A stretch of 64,000 bases of DNA from RGIG3102 sp045633415. Its GTDB lineage: Bacteria; Bacillota; Clostridia; Oscillospirales; Ruminococcaceae. Below are positions 1 to 8,551 of the stretch, one piece after another (the first letter of the stretch is position 1; the number at the start of each line of letters is the position of its first letter). A model generated the notes under the pieces. The model searched no databases and was not told the DNA's origin. It saw nothing but the letters and a program-made list of their open reading frames with translations. The translations under genes were made by a program, and so were the position numbers. The stretch spans positions 1-64,000 of the forward strand of contig JAZQYH010000058.1 in NCBI GenBank assembly GCA_045633415.1, given 5' to 3'.

Positions 1-36
1 GTAACAAATGGTTACGGGGAGGATGATTTTTTTATT

Positions 37-1476
37 TTATTTCTTTGGGGCGATGGAGCGTGGCTGTACACCTTTTGGAATTGGGCATACATAGCCGTCG
101 CCTACACGCATTTTGTGTTCTTCTTTTGCCTGTGCAATCAGCTCTGGGTTTTCCATCAGTTTGATTGCCGCCGCCGCCATTACTTTACCAGCATACAGCA
201 TACCTTTGTGGGCTGGGCCCTGTTTGCCCTGTGCCACCAGCTGCCAGGAGTGGCCCGGTGTGTCCAGTGCATAGCTGGCTACATTAATCTGTGCAGTTGG
301 GCATACCCAGCTGGCGTCGCCTACGTCGGAAGAGCCAGGCATTGCGGTTTCACTTGGAATATATGGCATTACCACGTCCAGAATTGCTTTGTCGTTCAGC
401 GCAAGCAGTTCTTTTTTGTTTTCAGCACCAGTTACTTGTTCCACATAGCTGTTGATTGTGGAGCCTTTGCCCGGTGAGGTTTCTCTGAATTTTGCCGCCA
501 GAGACAGCTCTTCTTCTGTGTATGTTGGGTGTGGGATTTCGCGCAGTTTTTCGTCCAGCACTCTTTCCAGCACGTTGTTTGGAATAATGTTGGAGCAGGC
601 TTTGATAAAGTCGATTTCCAGCTCGGTTTCTGTCATCAGTGCCGCGCCCTGTGCGATTTTGTTTATACGCTTGTAAATTTCCTGCACCTGTGCATTTTTA
701 GGTGCACGGATAAGGTAGAGCACCTCTGCTTCTGCCTGTACCACGTTTGGTGAGAAGCCGCCTGTGTTTGTTACGGCATAGTGCATTCTTGCCTCTGGAA
801 TTACGTGTTCTCGCAGATAGTTTACACCTACGTTCATCAGCTCCACAGCGTCAAGGGCGCTTCTGCCAAGATGTGGCACAGCGGCGGCGTGGGCGGCAAT
901 ACCTTTGAACTTATATGCCACCTGCACGTTTGCCAGTGTACTGCCACTCCAGGCGTTTGTAGCGTCTGCAGGGTGCCAGGACAGAGCGCAGTCCAGCAGG
1001 TCAAACACGCCTTCCCTTGCCATAAATGCTTTACCACTGCCGCCCTCTTCACCTGGGCAGCCAAAGAAGATTACAGTACCTTCCTTGCCTGTGGTTTCCA
1101 GATAATCCTTTATTGCTATGGCGGCACCTATACCAGCAGTACCCAGCAGATGATGACCACAGCCGTGACCGTTTGCACCAGCTACCAGTGCAGTTTTTTC
1201 ACTGCAGCCAGACACCTGACTTAAACCGGACAAAGCGTCAAATTCGCCCAGTATGCCGATTACAGGCTTGCCACTGCCGAATTTACCTGTAAAGGCTGTC
1301 TTTATGCCAGCCACACCTTCTTCCACTGTGAAACCTTCTTCTTTCAGCAGGGTGCATAACATTTTTACAGACTCAAATTCTGTAAAGGCTGTTTCAGGCC
1401 AGTCCCAGATACTGTCGGAAAGGGCTGTCAGTCTGTCTTTTTTGCTTTCTATAACGTCACATATTCTTTTATTCAT
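37..1476 (-). CDS. M20 family amidohydrolase, AbgB-like
   Basis: A 479-aa cytosolic metallopeptidase of the M20D class. It most resembles AbgB, the subunit that hydrolyses p-aminobenzoyl-glutamate, but a general N-acyl amino acid or dipeptide amidohydrolase is equally possible. The N-terminal catalytic domain carries EFDAL (residues 78-82) and GHGCGHH (103-109), the metal-binding signature of the family, and GCPGEEGGSGK about 50 residues later. A dimerisation lid follows in the middle and SSDVGDASW near the C-terminus. Length is normal for AbgB. AGGAG lies a few bases before the ATG. No AbgA or AbgT partner is adjacent, so the exact substrate is open. A TATAAT box on this strand lies at 1509-1514. 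Confidence 0.85.
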   Translation of the reverse strand: MNKRICDVIESKKDRLTALSDSIWDWPETAFTEFESVKMLCTLLKEEGFTVEEGVAGIKTAFTGKFGSGKPVIGILGEFDALSGLSQVSGCSEKTALVAGANGHGCGHHLLGTAGIGAAIAIKDYLETTGKEGTVIFFGCPGEEGGSGKAFMAREGVFDLLDCALSWHPADATNAWSGSTLANVQVAYKFKGIAAHAAAVPHLGRSALDAVELMNVGVNYLREHVIPEARMHYAVTNTGGFSPNVVQAEAEVLYLIRAPKNAQVQEIYKRINKIAQGAALMTETELEIDFIKACSNIIPNNVLERVLDEKLREIPHPTYTEEELSLAAKFRETSPGKGSTINSYVEQVTGAENKKELLALNDKAILDVVMPYIPSETAMPGSSDVGDASWVCPTAQINVASYALDTPGHSWQLVAQGKQGPAHKGMLYAGKVMAAAAIKLMENPELIAQAKEEHKMRVGDGYVCPIPKGVQPRSIAPKK

Positions 1477-1888
1477 GATTTTCTCCTGACAAAATTATTG
1501 TTACCTTTATTATAGCATTGTGCTGTGGGAATGTATAGCTGTTTTTGATTTTATGGTGGATTACACATAGACAAAATTAAATGTATAAATATACTAATAT
1601 ATAGATGTATATATCTAAAAATTTTGATGTGTGATTATTTTTTAACAAACTGTGGTGAAAAATATGACTGTTTGTTAATCTGAATTTCCCAGAAATATAA
1701 AGGAAAACAGAGAATGTATTGTAATATGCTTAAAATGAATAATGTTAATTTGGCTAAATCGTCAAAAATGAATATATATTCAAAAACTGCTGTTGATATA
1801 TGATTATTTATGCTATAATGGTATCAATAAGAAGGTAACGATATAAATGGATAATAATCGTGACTAAAGAGGAAAAAGGAGAACTAAT
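1477..1888. other. AT-rich intergenic region between divergent genes
   Basis: A 412-bp gap that is very AT-rich. A minus-strand TATAAT at 1509-1514 probably serves the amidohydrolase. On the plus strand an extended -10 (TGC-TATAAT, 1811-1819) with TTGATA at 1793-1798, only 15 bp away, can serve the 126-aa gene. A tiny frame (MDNNRD, 1848-1868) preceded by AAGAAGG lies in the leader and might be a leader peptide or chance. I see nothing else structured. Confidence 0.5.
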
Positions 1889-2269
1889 ATGGCTATACAC
1901 GACAAACCTTTACTGCTTATCGACAGTAACAACATGATTAACATCATCAATGCAGGTGAGTTCAAATGCTACAACCTCACATTTGAAGAAGTACATGCTA
2001 TGCTGGATACATATCCTGCAGAAGCAGTAGCAACCTGTTTCTCCAGCTTTGAGTTTGAAGAAATTGTGTTTGACTACATCGGCGCAGAAAGAAAAAATTA
2101 TCTCCAGCTGTGTATGACAAACCTGCAGGTTGACCAGTATGCAATCGCTTTCAAACTGTACAAAACACCATCTGAATCACAGCCAATAGTATCTACACTC
2201 AATGGCGCACAGGCAAAGAAAATCCAGAACGTTTATGTTTACTGCCAGCTGATTCAGAGAACAAAATAA
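1889..2269 (+). CDS. conserved-looking hypothetical protein, 126 aa
   Basis: I do not recognise the family. The protein is soluble (no signal peptide or membrane span), slightly acidic, with a mixed alpha/beta look. It opens with a beta-like stretch (PLLLIDSNNMINIIN) and ends with NGAQAKKIQNVYVYCQLI. AAAAAGGAG gives a good ribosome site before the ATG, an extended -10 promoter lies 70 bp upstream, and a strong terminator follows at once, so it is a monocistronic, well-expressed gene with clean signals. Coding is supported by host-like codon use (ACA Thr, CTG Leu). No function can be inferred from neighbours. Confidence 0.75.
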   Translation: MAIHDKPLLLIDSNNMINIINAGEFKCYNLTFEEVHAMLDTYPAEAVATCFSSFEFEEIVFDYIGAERKNYLQLCMTNLQVDQYAIAFKLYKTPSESQPIVSTLNGAQAKKIQNVYVYCQLIQRTK

Positions 2270-2280
2270 TCTAGCTTTTT

Positions 2281-2310
2281 ACAGCCGTCTGCATGACGGC
2301 TGTTTTTTTT
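2281..2310 (+). terminator. Rho-independent terminator after the 126-aa gene
   Basis: Perfect 9-bp stem ACAGCCGTC / GACGGCTGT with a 5-base loop, followed by eight T residues. Confidence 0.9.
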
Positions 2311-2329
2311 GTGCGGCAGGTGCAAAACA

Positions 2330-2355
2330 AAAGACTCTCTGACAGGAGAGCCTTT
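2330..2355 (-). terminator. terminator of the lipid kinase gene
   Basis: Stem AAAG-CTCTC / GAGAG-CTTT with one mismatch. On the minus strand it is followed by TTTTGTTTT. It lies 17 bp after the stop codon of the kinase gene. Confidence 0.65.
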
Positions 2356-2371
2356 CAATATGGGAGAATAT

Positions 2372-3256
2372 TTACTTTAAAATACCTATAGCCTTATTTA
2401 TTACAGATATACCTGCAGATTTGACATTGCCGCCAAATTCGCCGTCCAGTGTCCACGGGGTTTCCTTCTGAAATTCAAATTTTACATTTCTGGTTTTGAA
2501 ACTGGTGATATACTGGTTGTCAAAATTCTGTGTGGCAACGGCTGTGATAATGCCCTGTATATCCATAACGGATTTAGGTGCCTTGATAAGAAAAACTTCA
2601 AACAGACCGTCGTTCATAGACACGTCTATTTTGCCTGGCACGTTCATACCTGCGATGCTGGTGGAGTTTGACACAGAGCAATAGATAAAGTCGCCATAGT
2701 ACACCCTGTCTTCGCTGATAACGGTGGCGGTGTGGTACTGGCCTATTGGCAGGTGCTTCAGCCCTTCGATGATATAGGCGGTGTGGCCCAGCTGGTTTTT
2801 CATTATCTGGGAGGTGGTGTAAGGCACCTGTGTAAAGGCGCCGAAAGCGGCAACATAGTTGAAATAGGTGCTGTTGAATCTGCCGATGTCGTAATAGAAA
2901 GGCTGTGGGTTTTCTATTTTACTGCAGGCGGCTTCGATATCCTTGCCTAAACCGAGAGATTGGGCAAAGTCGTTGGTGGAGCCTGTTGGCAGATAGATAA
3001 GGGGTGGGCGCTCCTGCAGGTTCATAATGCCGTTTATGGTGTGGTTAAGACTGCCGTCGCCCCCACAGCACACAACATAGTCGTATTTGCCTTTTTCGTA
3101 TTCCAGTATTTCCTCTGCGCCAAAGCCGTCCATGGTAGGATAGGCGATACAGCGGCAGTCTCTTGCCCGAAGCCGCTGTACAACGTGGGGCAACATATGG
3201 CTGGCGCCGTTTTTACCAGCCTTTGGGTTATATATAATCAGAACTGTTTTTTTCAT
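2372..3256 (-). CDS. diacylglycerol/lipid kinase family protein
   Basis: A 294-aa member of the DagK/YegS lipid kinase superfamily, which phosphorylates lipid substrates such as diacylglycerol at the membrane face, probably to recycle DAG from lipoteichoic acid or cell-wall synthesis. Visible motifs are YNPKAGKNG at the N-terminus, the nucleotide-binding GGDGSLN, and PTGSTNDFAQSLG, all diagnostic. The C-terminal half holds the beta-sandwich domain, including VPGKIDVSMNDG and WTLDGE. A longer frame reaches upstream to 3358, but the ATG at 3256 has AAGAGG at correct spacing and starts exactly at the conserved MKKTVLIIYNPKAG, so I use it. Length is typical. Confidence 0.9.
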   Translation of the reverse strand: MKKTVLIIYNPKAGKNGASHMLPHVVQRLRARDCRCIAYPTMDGFGAEEILEYEKGKYDYVVCCGGDGSLNHTINGIMNLQERPPLIYLPTGSTNDFAQSLGLGKDIEAACSKIENPQPFYYDIGRFNSTYFNYVAAFGAFTQVPYTTSQIMKNQLGHTAYIIEGLKHLPIGQYHTATVISEDRVYYGDFIYCSVSNSTSIAGMNVPGKIDVSMNDGLFEVFLIKAPKSVMDIQGIITAVATQNFDNQYITSFKTRNVKFEFQKETPWTLDGEFGGNVKSAGISVINKAIGILK

Positions 3257-3460
3257 GGTATACCTCTTGAATAGTATATTTTTATTATACAACATATTTG
3301 TTAAAAAAATTATGTTTTTCAGAAGAAAAATAAAAAAAAGTGGAAATACAGCCTGCACAGCTGCAAAGCCTGTGGTTTTTTACAGAAAGGATTGTCTTGT
3401 CAATATAAATTGGGATTATTTTTGGATAAGTTTGATAAGGTTTTTTGTGCATGTATCCAA

Positions 3461-3476
3461 AAACAATATATTGGTG
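3461..3476 (+). promoter_or_regulatory. NrdR box 1 (candidate)
   Basis: Core CAATATATTG (3464-3473) matches the centre of the NrdR operator consensus ACACwATATATwGTGT; the outer bases are degenerate. It sits exactly 33 bp upstream of the equivalent position in the second box. Pairing at about three helical turns is the known NrdR arrangement. Confidence 0.65.
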
Positions 3477-3485
3477 AAAATACTC

Positions 3486-3515
3486 TTGATAAAGCACAAT
3501 ATATAGTGATAAAAT
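3486..3515 (+). promoter_or_regulatory. nrdD promoter overlapping NrdR box 2
   Basis: TTGATA (3486-3491), 18-bp spacer, TAAAAT (3510-3515). The spacer is almost entirely occupied by the second NrdR box (3494-3509, GCACAATATATAGTGA, 14 of 16 consensus positions). A bound repressor would block RNA polymerase. This predicts dATP/ATP-responsive repression of nrdD by NrdR. Confidence 0.75.
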
Positions 3516-3574
3516 TAAAGGACAGAATAATTAACACTACATATAGTTTTGAGATAAATAAAATGGGAGGATAT

Positions 3575-5722
3575 ATGAACGAGATTACTGTTATTAAAAG
3601 AACAGGCCGTAAGGTTGAATTTGATGCAACAAAAATTGAACAGGCCATTCTGAAAGCAATGAAGTACGGCAGTGGCATTATCAACGAAAAAATGGCTAAA
3701 GAAATCAGCCTTGGTTTTGAAAGTGAAAAAACTGTTGTAACCATCAAGGAAATTGAAGACTATGTATACAAGGCACTGGTAGACTCTGGCGATATGCTGA
3801 CAGCTAAATGTTACGAAGCTTACCGTGCAGTACGTGAATATCAGCGCCAGAGAAACACAATCGACAACAAGGTGCTGGGGGTTGTAACAGGTGAGGAAAA
3901 AGATGTACTCAACTCCAACTCCAACAAAAACTCTGCACTTATCTCCACAATGAGAGACCTTGTTGCTGAAGAGGTTTCCAAAGATATTGCACTGAGAATG
4001 ATGCTGCCACCACATCTGGCACAGGCACACCGTGAAGGTCTTATCTACATCCACGACCTTGGTCATTATCTTAACCCATCCTTTAACTGCTGTCTGGTAA
4101 ACCTTGCAGATATGCTGGAAAACGGCACAGTTATCAACGGCAAGCTGGTTGAAAAGGCACATACCTTCCGTACAGCCTGCACAATCGCAACACAGATTAT
4201 TGCACAGGTAGCTTCAGGTCAGTTTGGCGGACAGACAATCACACTGGGTCATCTGGCACCATTCGTAAGAATTTCCAAAGAAAAATTCATCCGTGATACA
4301 CGTAGGGAATGGGACGCAATGGGCTTCTCTTACACAGAAGAACAGCTGGCAGAAGCTGTAAAAGCAAAACTGGAAGAAGAAGTACGCGGCGGTATCCAGA
4401 CTTTCCAGTACCAGATTAACACATTGCAGACATCCAACGGTCAGGCACCGTTCCTTTCCGTATTTATGTACATCAACGAATACCCAGAATATGAAGAAGA
4501 AACAGTAATGCTGATTGAAGAAATGCTGAAACAGCGTATTCAGGGTATGAAAAACGAGGTGGGTGCATGGATTACACCTGCTTTCCCAAAACTGCTGTAT
4601 GTAACTGATGAAAACAACATTCATCCAGACAGCAAGTACTACTGGCTGACAAAACTGGCGGCTGTATGTGTTTCCAAACGTATGATGCCAGACTTTATCA
4701 GTGCAAAACACATGCGCAAAAACTATGAAGGCAACGTATTCGGCTGTATGGGCTGCCGTGCATGGCTGTCTCCATACCGTGGACCTATCAACAACCCAGA
4801 AGGCACATATAAATGGTATGGCCGTTTCAATATGGGGCTTACATCCATCAACCTTGCGGACGTAGGTCTTTCTGCAAAGGGTGACACACGCAAATTCTGG
4901 ACAATCCTTGAGGACAGACTGGAACTGTGTAAAGAATCACTTATGCTTCGCTATGACAAACTGAAAGACGTTACTTCCGACGTTTCTCCAATTCACTGGC
5001 AGTACGGTGCAATTGCACGCCTTGGCAAGCACGAGCCAATCTACCCACTGCTTCAGGACGGCTATGCTACAATCACACTGGGCTACATCGGTCTGTACGA
5101 ATGTGTAAAAGCCCTTACAGGCAAAAGCCACACAACACCAGAGGGTGAATCACTTGCGCTGGATATTATGAACCATCTCAAGAGCAAAATCGTTCTGTGG
5201 AAACGCCAGACAGGTCTGGGCTTTGCACTTTACGGCACACCAAGTGAAAGCCTGACAGAATACTTTGCAAAATCTTTGCAGAAGCGCTTTGGTGTAATTG
5301 AAGGCATCACAGACAGAAACTACCTGACAAACTCCTACCACGTATTTGTACAGGAAGAAATAGATGCATTTACAAAACTGAAATTTGAATCACAGTTCCA
5401 TCCAATTTCCTCTGGCGGTGCTATCAGCTATGTGGAACTGCCAAACCTTGCTACTAACCCAGAGGTTATCGAAACATTGATTCAGTATATGTACGAAAAC
5501 GTGCAGTATGCTGAAATGAACACAAAACTGGACTTCTGTATGGAATGTGGCTACGAGGGTGAAATCCTCTGTGATGACAATCTGGAATGGTACTGCCCTA
5601 ACTGTGGCAACCGTGACAAAGACAGAATGAACGTGGTACGCCGCACTTGTGGTTATCTGGGTGAAAACTTCTGGAATGAAGGCAGAACACAGGAAATCAA
5701 AGAACGTGTACTCCATCTGTAA
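3575..5722 (+). CDS. nrdD: anaerobic ribonucleoside-triphosphate reductase
   Basis: Class III ribonucleotide reductase, 715 aa, which reduces NTPs to dNTPs with a glycyl radical and formate under anoxia. An N-terminal ATP-cone (about residues 3-95, starting ITVIKRTGRKVEFD) is the allosteric site. The catalytic barrel includes FGGQTITLGHLAPF, and VFGCMGCRAWLSPYRG carries conserved cysteines. A C-terminal zinc site (CMECGYEG ... CPNCGNRD) precedes the glycyl-radical loop RRTCGYLGENFW. The frame is open further upstream (to 3392), but GGGAGG sits before the ATG at 3575 and the upstream part covers the promoter and NrdR boxes. The activase gene nrdG lies 1 kb downstream, separated by a glycosyltransferase gene. 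Confidence 0.97.
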   Translation: MNEITVIKRTGRKVEFDATKIEQAILKAMKYGSGIINEKMAKEISLGFESEKTVVTIKEIEDYVYKALVDSGDMLTAKCYEAYRAVREYQRQRNTIDNKVLGVVTGEEKDVLNSNSNKNSALISTMRDLVAEEVSKDIALRMMLPPHLAQAHREGLIYIHDLGHYLNPSFNCCLVNLADMLENGTVINGKLVEKAHTFRTACTIATQIIAQVASGQFGGQTITLGHLAPFVRISKEKFIRDTRREWDAMGFSYTEEQLAEAVKAKLEEEVRGGIQTFQYQINTLQTSNGQAPFLSVFMYINEYPEYEEETVMLIEEMLKQRIQGMKNEVGAWITPAFPKLLYVTDENNIHPDSKYYWLTKLAAVCVSKRMMPDFISAKHMRKNYEGNVFGCMGCRAWLSPYRGPINNPEGTYKWYGRFNMGLTSINLADVGLSAKGDTRKFWTILEDRLELCKESLMLRYDKLKDVTSDVSPIHWQYGAIARLGKHEPIYPLLQDGYATITLGYIGLYECVKALTGKSHTTPEGESLALDIMNHLKSKIVLWKRQTGLGFALYGTPSESLTEYFAKSLQKRFGVIEGITDRNYLTNSYHVFVQEEIDAFTKLKFESQFHPISSGGAISYVELPNLATNPEVIETLIQYMYENVQYAEMNTKLDFCMECGYEGEILCDDNLEWYCPNCGNRDKDRMNVVRRTCGYLGENFWNEGRTQEIKERVLHL

Positions 5723-5732
5723 AATCAATCTG

Positions 5733-5763
5733 AACAGCCTGTGAAAAGCAGGCTGTTTCAGTT
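5733..5763 (+). terminator. hairpin after nrdD
   Basis: 9-bp stem AACAGCCTG / CAGGCTGTT with a 7-base loop, followed by a weak T-rich run. It probably gives partial termination, separating nrdD from the next gene, which has its own promoter. Confidence 0.65.
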
Positions 5764-5790
5764 TACAAAGTTGTTATTAAATGGTATCAT
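5762..5790 (+). promoter_or_regulatory. promoter of the GT2 gene
   Basis: TTTACA (5762-5767), 17-bp spacer, TATCAT (5785-5790) with an extended -10 TGG. It lies just after the nrdD hairpin and 22 bp before the GT2 start. Confidence 0.55.
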
Positions 5791-5811
5791 TTAGTAATGA
5801 GGTGAGTGAAT

Positions 5812-6750
5812 ATGAAAAAACTGATTTCTGTAATAGTTCCTTGTTACAACGAACAGGAAGTATTGCATATGTTCTATGACGAAATGAGCAGAGTTGCTGG
5901 TACTATGACAGACTACAACTTTGAATTTATATTTGTAAACGATGGCTCAAGGGACAACACTCTCAATATCTGCAAGGAGCTGGCTGCAAAGGACGAAAGG
6001 GTGAAATACATCTCCTTTTCCAGAAACTTTGGCAAGGAAGCTGGTATCTACGCAGGCTTTGAAAAATCAAAGGGTGATTTGGTGTGCATGATGGACGCCG
6101 ACCTGCAGGACCCACCTGCACTTCTGCCTGAAATGGTGAAAGCCATCGAAGAAGAAGGCTATGACTCTGTGGCTACACGCCGTGTAACAAGAAAAGGCGA
6201 GCCACCTATCCGCTCTTTCTTTGCAAGAATGTTCTATAAGCTGATGAACAAAATCTCCAAAACAGAGATTGTGGACGGCGCCCGTGACTACCGACTGATG
6301 ACAAGACAGTTTGTAAACAGCCTGCTGGACCTTGGGGAGTACAACCGCTTTTCAAAAGGTCTTTTCGGCTGGGTTGGCTATAAGACAAAATGGCTGGAAT
6401 ACGAAAATATTGAACGTGCCGCTGGGGAAACAAAGTGGTCTTTCTGGAAGTTGCTTTTGTACAGTATTGAAGGCATTATGGCTTTCTCCACAGTACCACT
6501 GGCTATCAGCGCCATTGTGGGTCTGCTGTTCTGTGCCGTTTCCTTTGTGGCAATACTGTTTATCATCGGCAAAACAGTGCTGTTCGGCGACCCTGTTGCC
6601 GGCTGGCCAAGCACAGCCTGCCTTATACTGTTTGTAGGCGGTGTACAGCTTTTCTGCGTGGGTATTCTGGGGCAATACCTTGCAAAAACCTATCTTGAAG
6701 TAAAAGGCAGACCTATCTATATCTGTAAAGAAACAAATATCGGGGAATAA
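5812..6750 (+). CDS. GT2 glycosyltransferase, GtrB/DPM1-like, membrane-anchored
   Basis: A 312-aa enzyme that most likely transfers a sugar from a nucleotide donor to a polyprenyl phosphate, as in the GtrB/DPM1 group, for cell-envelope glycan modification. The GT-A domain is at residues 1-220: VIVPCYNEQEV, FVNDGSRDNT, FSRNFGKEAG, and the metal-binding MMDADLQDPP. Two long hydrophobic segments near the C-terminus (about 225-260 and 268-295) would place the active site on the cytosolic membrane face. GTG at 5806 is also in frame, but the ATG at 5812 has GAGGTG at better spacing. It lies between nrdD and nrdG without an obvious functional link. Confidence 0.9.
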   Translation: MKKLISVIVPCYNEQEVLHMFYDEMSRVAGTMTDYNFEFIFVNDGSRDNTLNICKELAAKDERVKYISFSRNFGKEAGIYAGFEKSKGDLVCMMDADLQDPPALLPEMVKAIEEEGYDSVATRRVTRKGEPPIRSFFARMFYKLMNKISKTEIVDGARDYRLMTRQFVNSLLDLGEYNRFSKGLFGWVGYKTKWLEYENIERAAGETKWSFWKLLLYSIEGIMAFSTVPLAISAIVGLLFCAVSFVAILFIIGKTVLFGDPVAGWPSTACLILFVGGVQLFCVGILGQYLAKTYLEVKGRPIYICKETNIGE

Positions 6751-6752
6751 CT

Positions 6753-7259
6753 ATGAAATATGCACAGATGCGTCAGTTTGACGTGGCAAACGGTGTGGGT
6801 ATCCGCACCAGTCTCTTTGTAAGCGGCTGTCATTTCAAATGCAAAAACTGTTTCAATGAAGAATACTGGCCTTTTGACTACGGCCAGGATTATGACGATG
6901 CCGCCATGCAGAAGTTTATCGATATGGGCAAAAACCCTAATGTTACTGGCTATTCATTGCTGGGGGGCGAGCCTATGGACCAGCTGATGGACGATATGCT
7001 GCTGAAAACAGTACAGGAAATCAAAAAGCAGACAGGCAAAACTATCTGGATGTGGACAGGCTTTACCTACGAAACGCTGAACGACAGACAGAGAGAAATT
7101 TTAAAATACATCGACGTTATGATTGACGGACAGTTTGTAGATGAAAAGAAAAACCTTACACTTTTATTCCGTGGCAGTGAAAACCAGAGAATAATTGATG
7201 TGCAGAAAACCCTTGAAAAAGGGGAAATTATACCTTGGGAGAGAGAAAATGGATATTAA
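6753..7259 (+). CDS. nrdG: anaerobic ribonucleotide reductase activating protein
   Basis: A 168-aa radical SAM enzyme that uses a 4Fe-4S cluster and S-adenosylmethionine to make the glycyl radical on NrdD. The CX3CX2C cluster motif is CHFKCKNC near residue 26, preceded by NGVGIRTSLFVSG. GGEPM follows as the SAM-binding GGE motif. Normal length. It begins 2 bp after the GT2 stop codon and its end overlaps dut by 11 bp, so the three genes are one transcript. Confidence 0.95.
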   Translation: MKYAQMRQFDVANGVGIRTSLFVSGCHFKCKNCFNEEYWPFDYGQDYDDAAMQKFIDMGKNPNVTGYSLLGGEPMDQLMDDMLLKTVQEIKKQTGKTIWMWTGFTYETLNDRQREILKYIDVMIDGQFVDEKKNLTLLFRGSENQRIIDVQKTLEKGEIIPWERENGY

Positions 7260-7677
7260 AATCAAATATTTCACAGAAGAAATAGAAAAAATTGCACCTA
7301 TTTCAAAGGGTGACTGGATAGATCTGCGTGCCGCCGCCACTGTGGAAATGAAGGCTGGCGAGTTCAGGCTGATTCCGCTGGGTGTTGCAATGCAGCTGCC
7401 AGCTGGCTTTGAAGCACACGTGTGCCCACGTTCTTCCACCTTTAAAAACTTTGGTGTTATCCAGACAAACTCCGTGGGTATCATCGACAATTCCTATTGC
7501 GGCGACAACGACCAGTGGTTTTTCCCAGCCTTTGCACTGCGAGATACAGTTATCAATGTAAACGACAGAATCTGCCAGTTCAGAATTATGGAAAATCAGC
7601 CACAGCTGCAGTTTGTAACTGTGGAAACACTGGGCAACGACGACCGTGGCGGACACGGCTCCACAGGGGTTAAATAA
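7249..7677 (+). CDS. dut: dUTP diphosphatase
   Basis: A 142-aa trimeric dUTPase that hydrolyses dUTP to dUMP and PPi, keeping uracil out of DNA and feeding dTMP synthesis. All five family motifs are visible: DLRA (1), PRSSTFKNFG (2), GIIDNSYCGDND (3), DRICQFRI (4) and the C-terminal Gly-rich RGGHGSTG (5). The ATG at 7249 lies inside the end of nrdG and begins at the conserved MDIKIKYF. GGGAGAGAG precedes it. Translational coupling to nrdG fits a dNTP supply operon. Confidence 0.92.
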   Translation: MDIKIKYFTEEIEKIAPISKGDWIDLRAAATVEMKAGEFRLIPLGVAMQLPAGFEAHVCPRSSTFKNFGVIQTNSVGIIDNSYCGDNDQWFFPAFALRDTVINVNDRICQFRIMENQPQLQFVTVETLGNDDRGGHGSTGVK

Positions 7678-7683
7678 ACAGGA

Positions 7684-7717
7684 AAAAGTCTTGCTTTCGG
7701 GCGGGACTTTTATTTTT
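7684..7717 (+). terminator. terminator of the nrdG-dut transcript
   Basis: 11-bp stem AAAAGTCTTGC / GCGGGACTTTT (two G-U pairs) and a 6-base loop, then ATTTTT. Confidence 0.8.
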
Positions 7718-7785
7718 GTGAATATATGTTAAATTATTGACAATGTTTATGCAGGGCGCAATTGATTATCTCAATAAATAACAAT

Positions 7786-7815
7786 AAAATCCGTACAGTT
7801 ATCTGTACGGATTTT
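7786..7815. repeat. perfect 13-bp inverted repeat
   Basis: AAAATCCGTACAG / CTGTACGGATTTT with a 4-base loop. Its T-rich arm could act as a second, bidirectional terminator, or it could be the leader hairpin of the next gene. It lies 48 bp before the next -10 box. Confidence 0.6.
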
Positions 7816-7859
7816 GTGTTCTTTAATCAGATGGACAAATGGAAATTCTGGTGTCTGTG

Positions 7860-7868
7860 TGGTATAAT
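7860..7868 (+). promoter_or_regulatory. extended -10 promoter of lipoprotein gene
   Basis: TGG-TATAAT, 41 bp before the ATG. No good -35 is seen at 17 bp, as is common with extended -10 promoters. Confidence 0.5.
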
Positions 7869-7909
7869 AACTGTAAGGGAAATTTGAATTTGACAAACGG
7901 AGATAATTT

Positions 7910-8500
7910 ATGAAAAAAACAATATCTATCATATTGGCGGTTATTATGATTATATCTATGACTGCCTGTACAAATAATAAATCATCTGTTTCTCTTGAAG
8001 AAGTTAAGCAGATTGCAGAAAAAGAAATTTCTGCAATCAGTATGATGCTAGGTGATAATTGGGATGAAAATAATCTGCCCGAACATAAATTTCTGATGGT
8101 CGCAAACGCGCAATATCTTTATTACATAGATAATGGTGAGGAACTGCCAAAAGTTGATGTAGCAGAAAATACATACCTTGCAGATAAAGGCATTGAGATT
8201 GATGTTATGATTCCTGCAATCACAAAATATTACCCATTCAGCGAAGAAATGCTCCGTGAAAGTTTTGAAAACTCCTTAACTTACGACAGTCAAACCGACT
8301 CTGTAATTTTAGCAGATGGCTGGGGCTGGAGTCTGGGTGCAGTTATGCACGATGTAACAGATAATCAGGATGGTACATATGACATATCATATGGTATGTA
8401 TACAACTGAAGATGTCCTTGAATATATAGGTGTTGTTAAAGCGAAAGTTCATCCTGACGGATATCTGCAGTTTATTTCCAACACAATAGAAGATAAATGA
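7910..8500 (+). CDS. putative lipoprotein, 196 aa
   Basis: An exported lipoprotein of unknown function. The N-terminal signal MKKTISIILAVIMIISM is followed by a lipobox-like TAC with the lipidated Cys at residue 20. The mature part is acidic, 176 aa, with SLEEVKQIAEKEISAI near the start and a beta-rich C-terminal half (WGWSLGAVMHDVTDNQDGTY). CGGAGA gives the ribosome site. The gene is flanked by its own promoter and a terminator, so it is monocistronic. I recognise no domain. Confidence 0.75.
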   Translation: MKKTISIILAVIMIISMTACTNNKSSVSLEEVKQIAEKEISAISMMLGDNWDENNLPEHKFLMVANAQYLYYIDNGEELPKVDVAENTYLADKGIEIDVMIPAITKYYPFSEEMLRESFENSLTYDSQTDSVILADGWGWSLGAVMHDVTDNQDGTYDISYGMYTTEDVLEYIGVVKAKVHPDGYLQFISNTIEDK

Positions 8501-8551
8501 TATAAATCTTAATTTAGTCAACAGTTCGCAAAATCCCAATTTGCTGAATAA

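Noticed and set aside
3392..3574. N-terminal extension of NrdD
   Set aside because: The extension covers the promoter and NrdR boxes and has no family similarity; the ATG at 3575 has GGGAGG.
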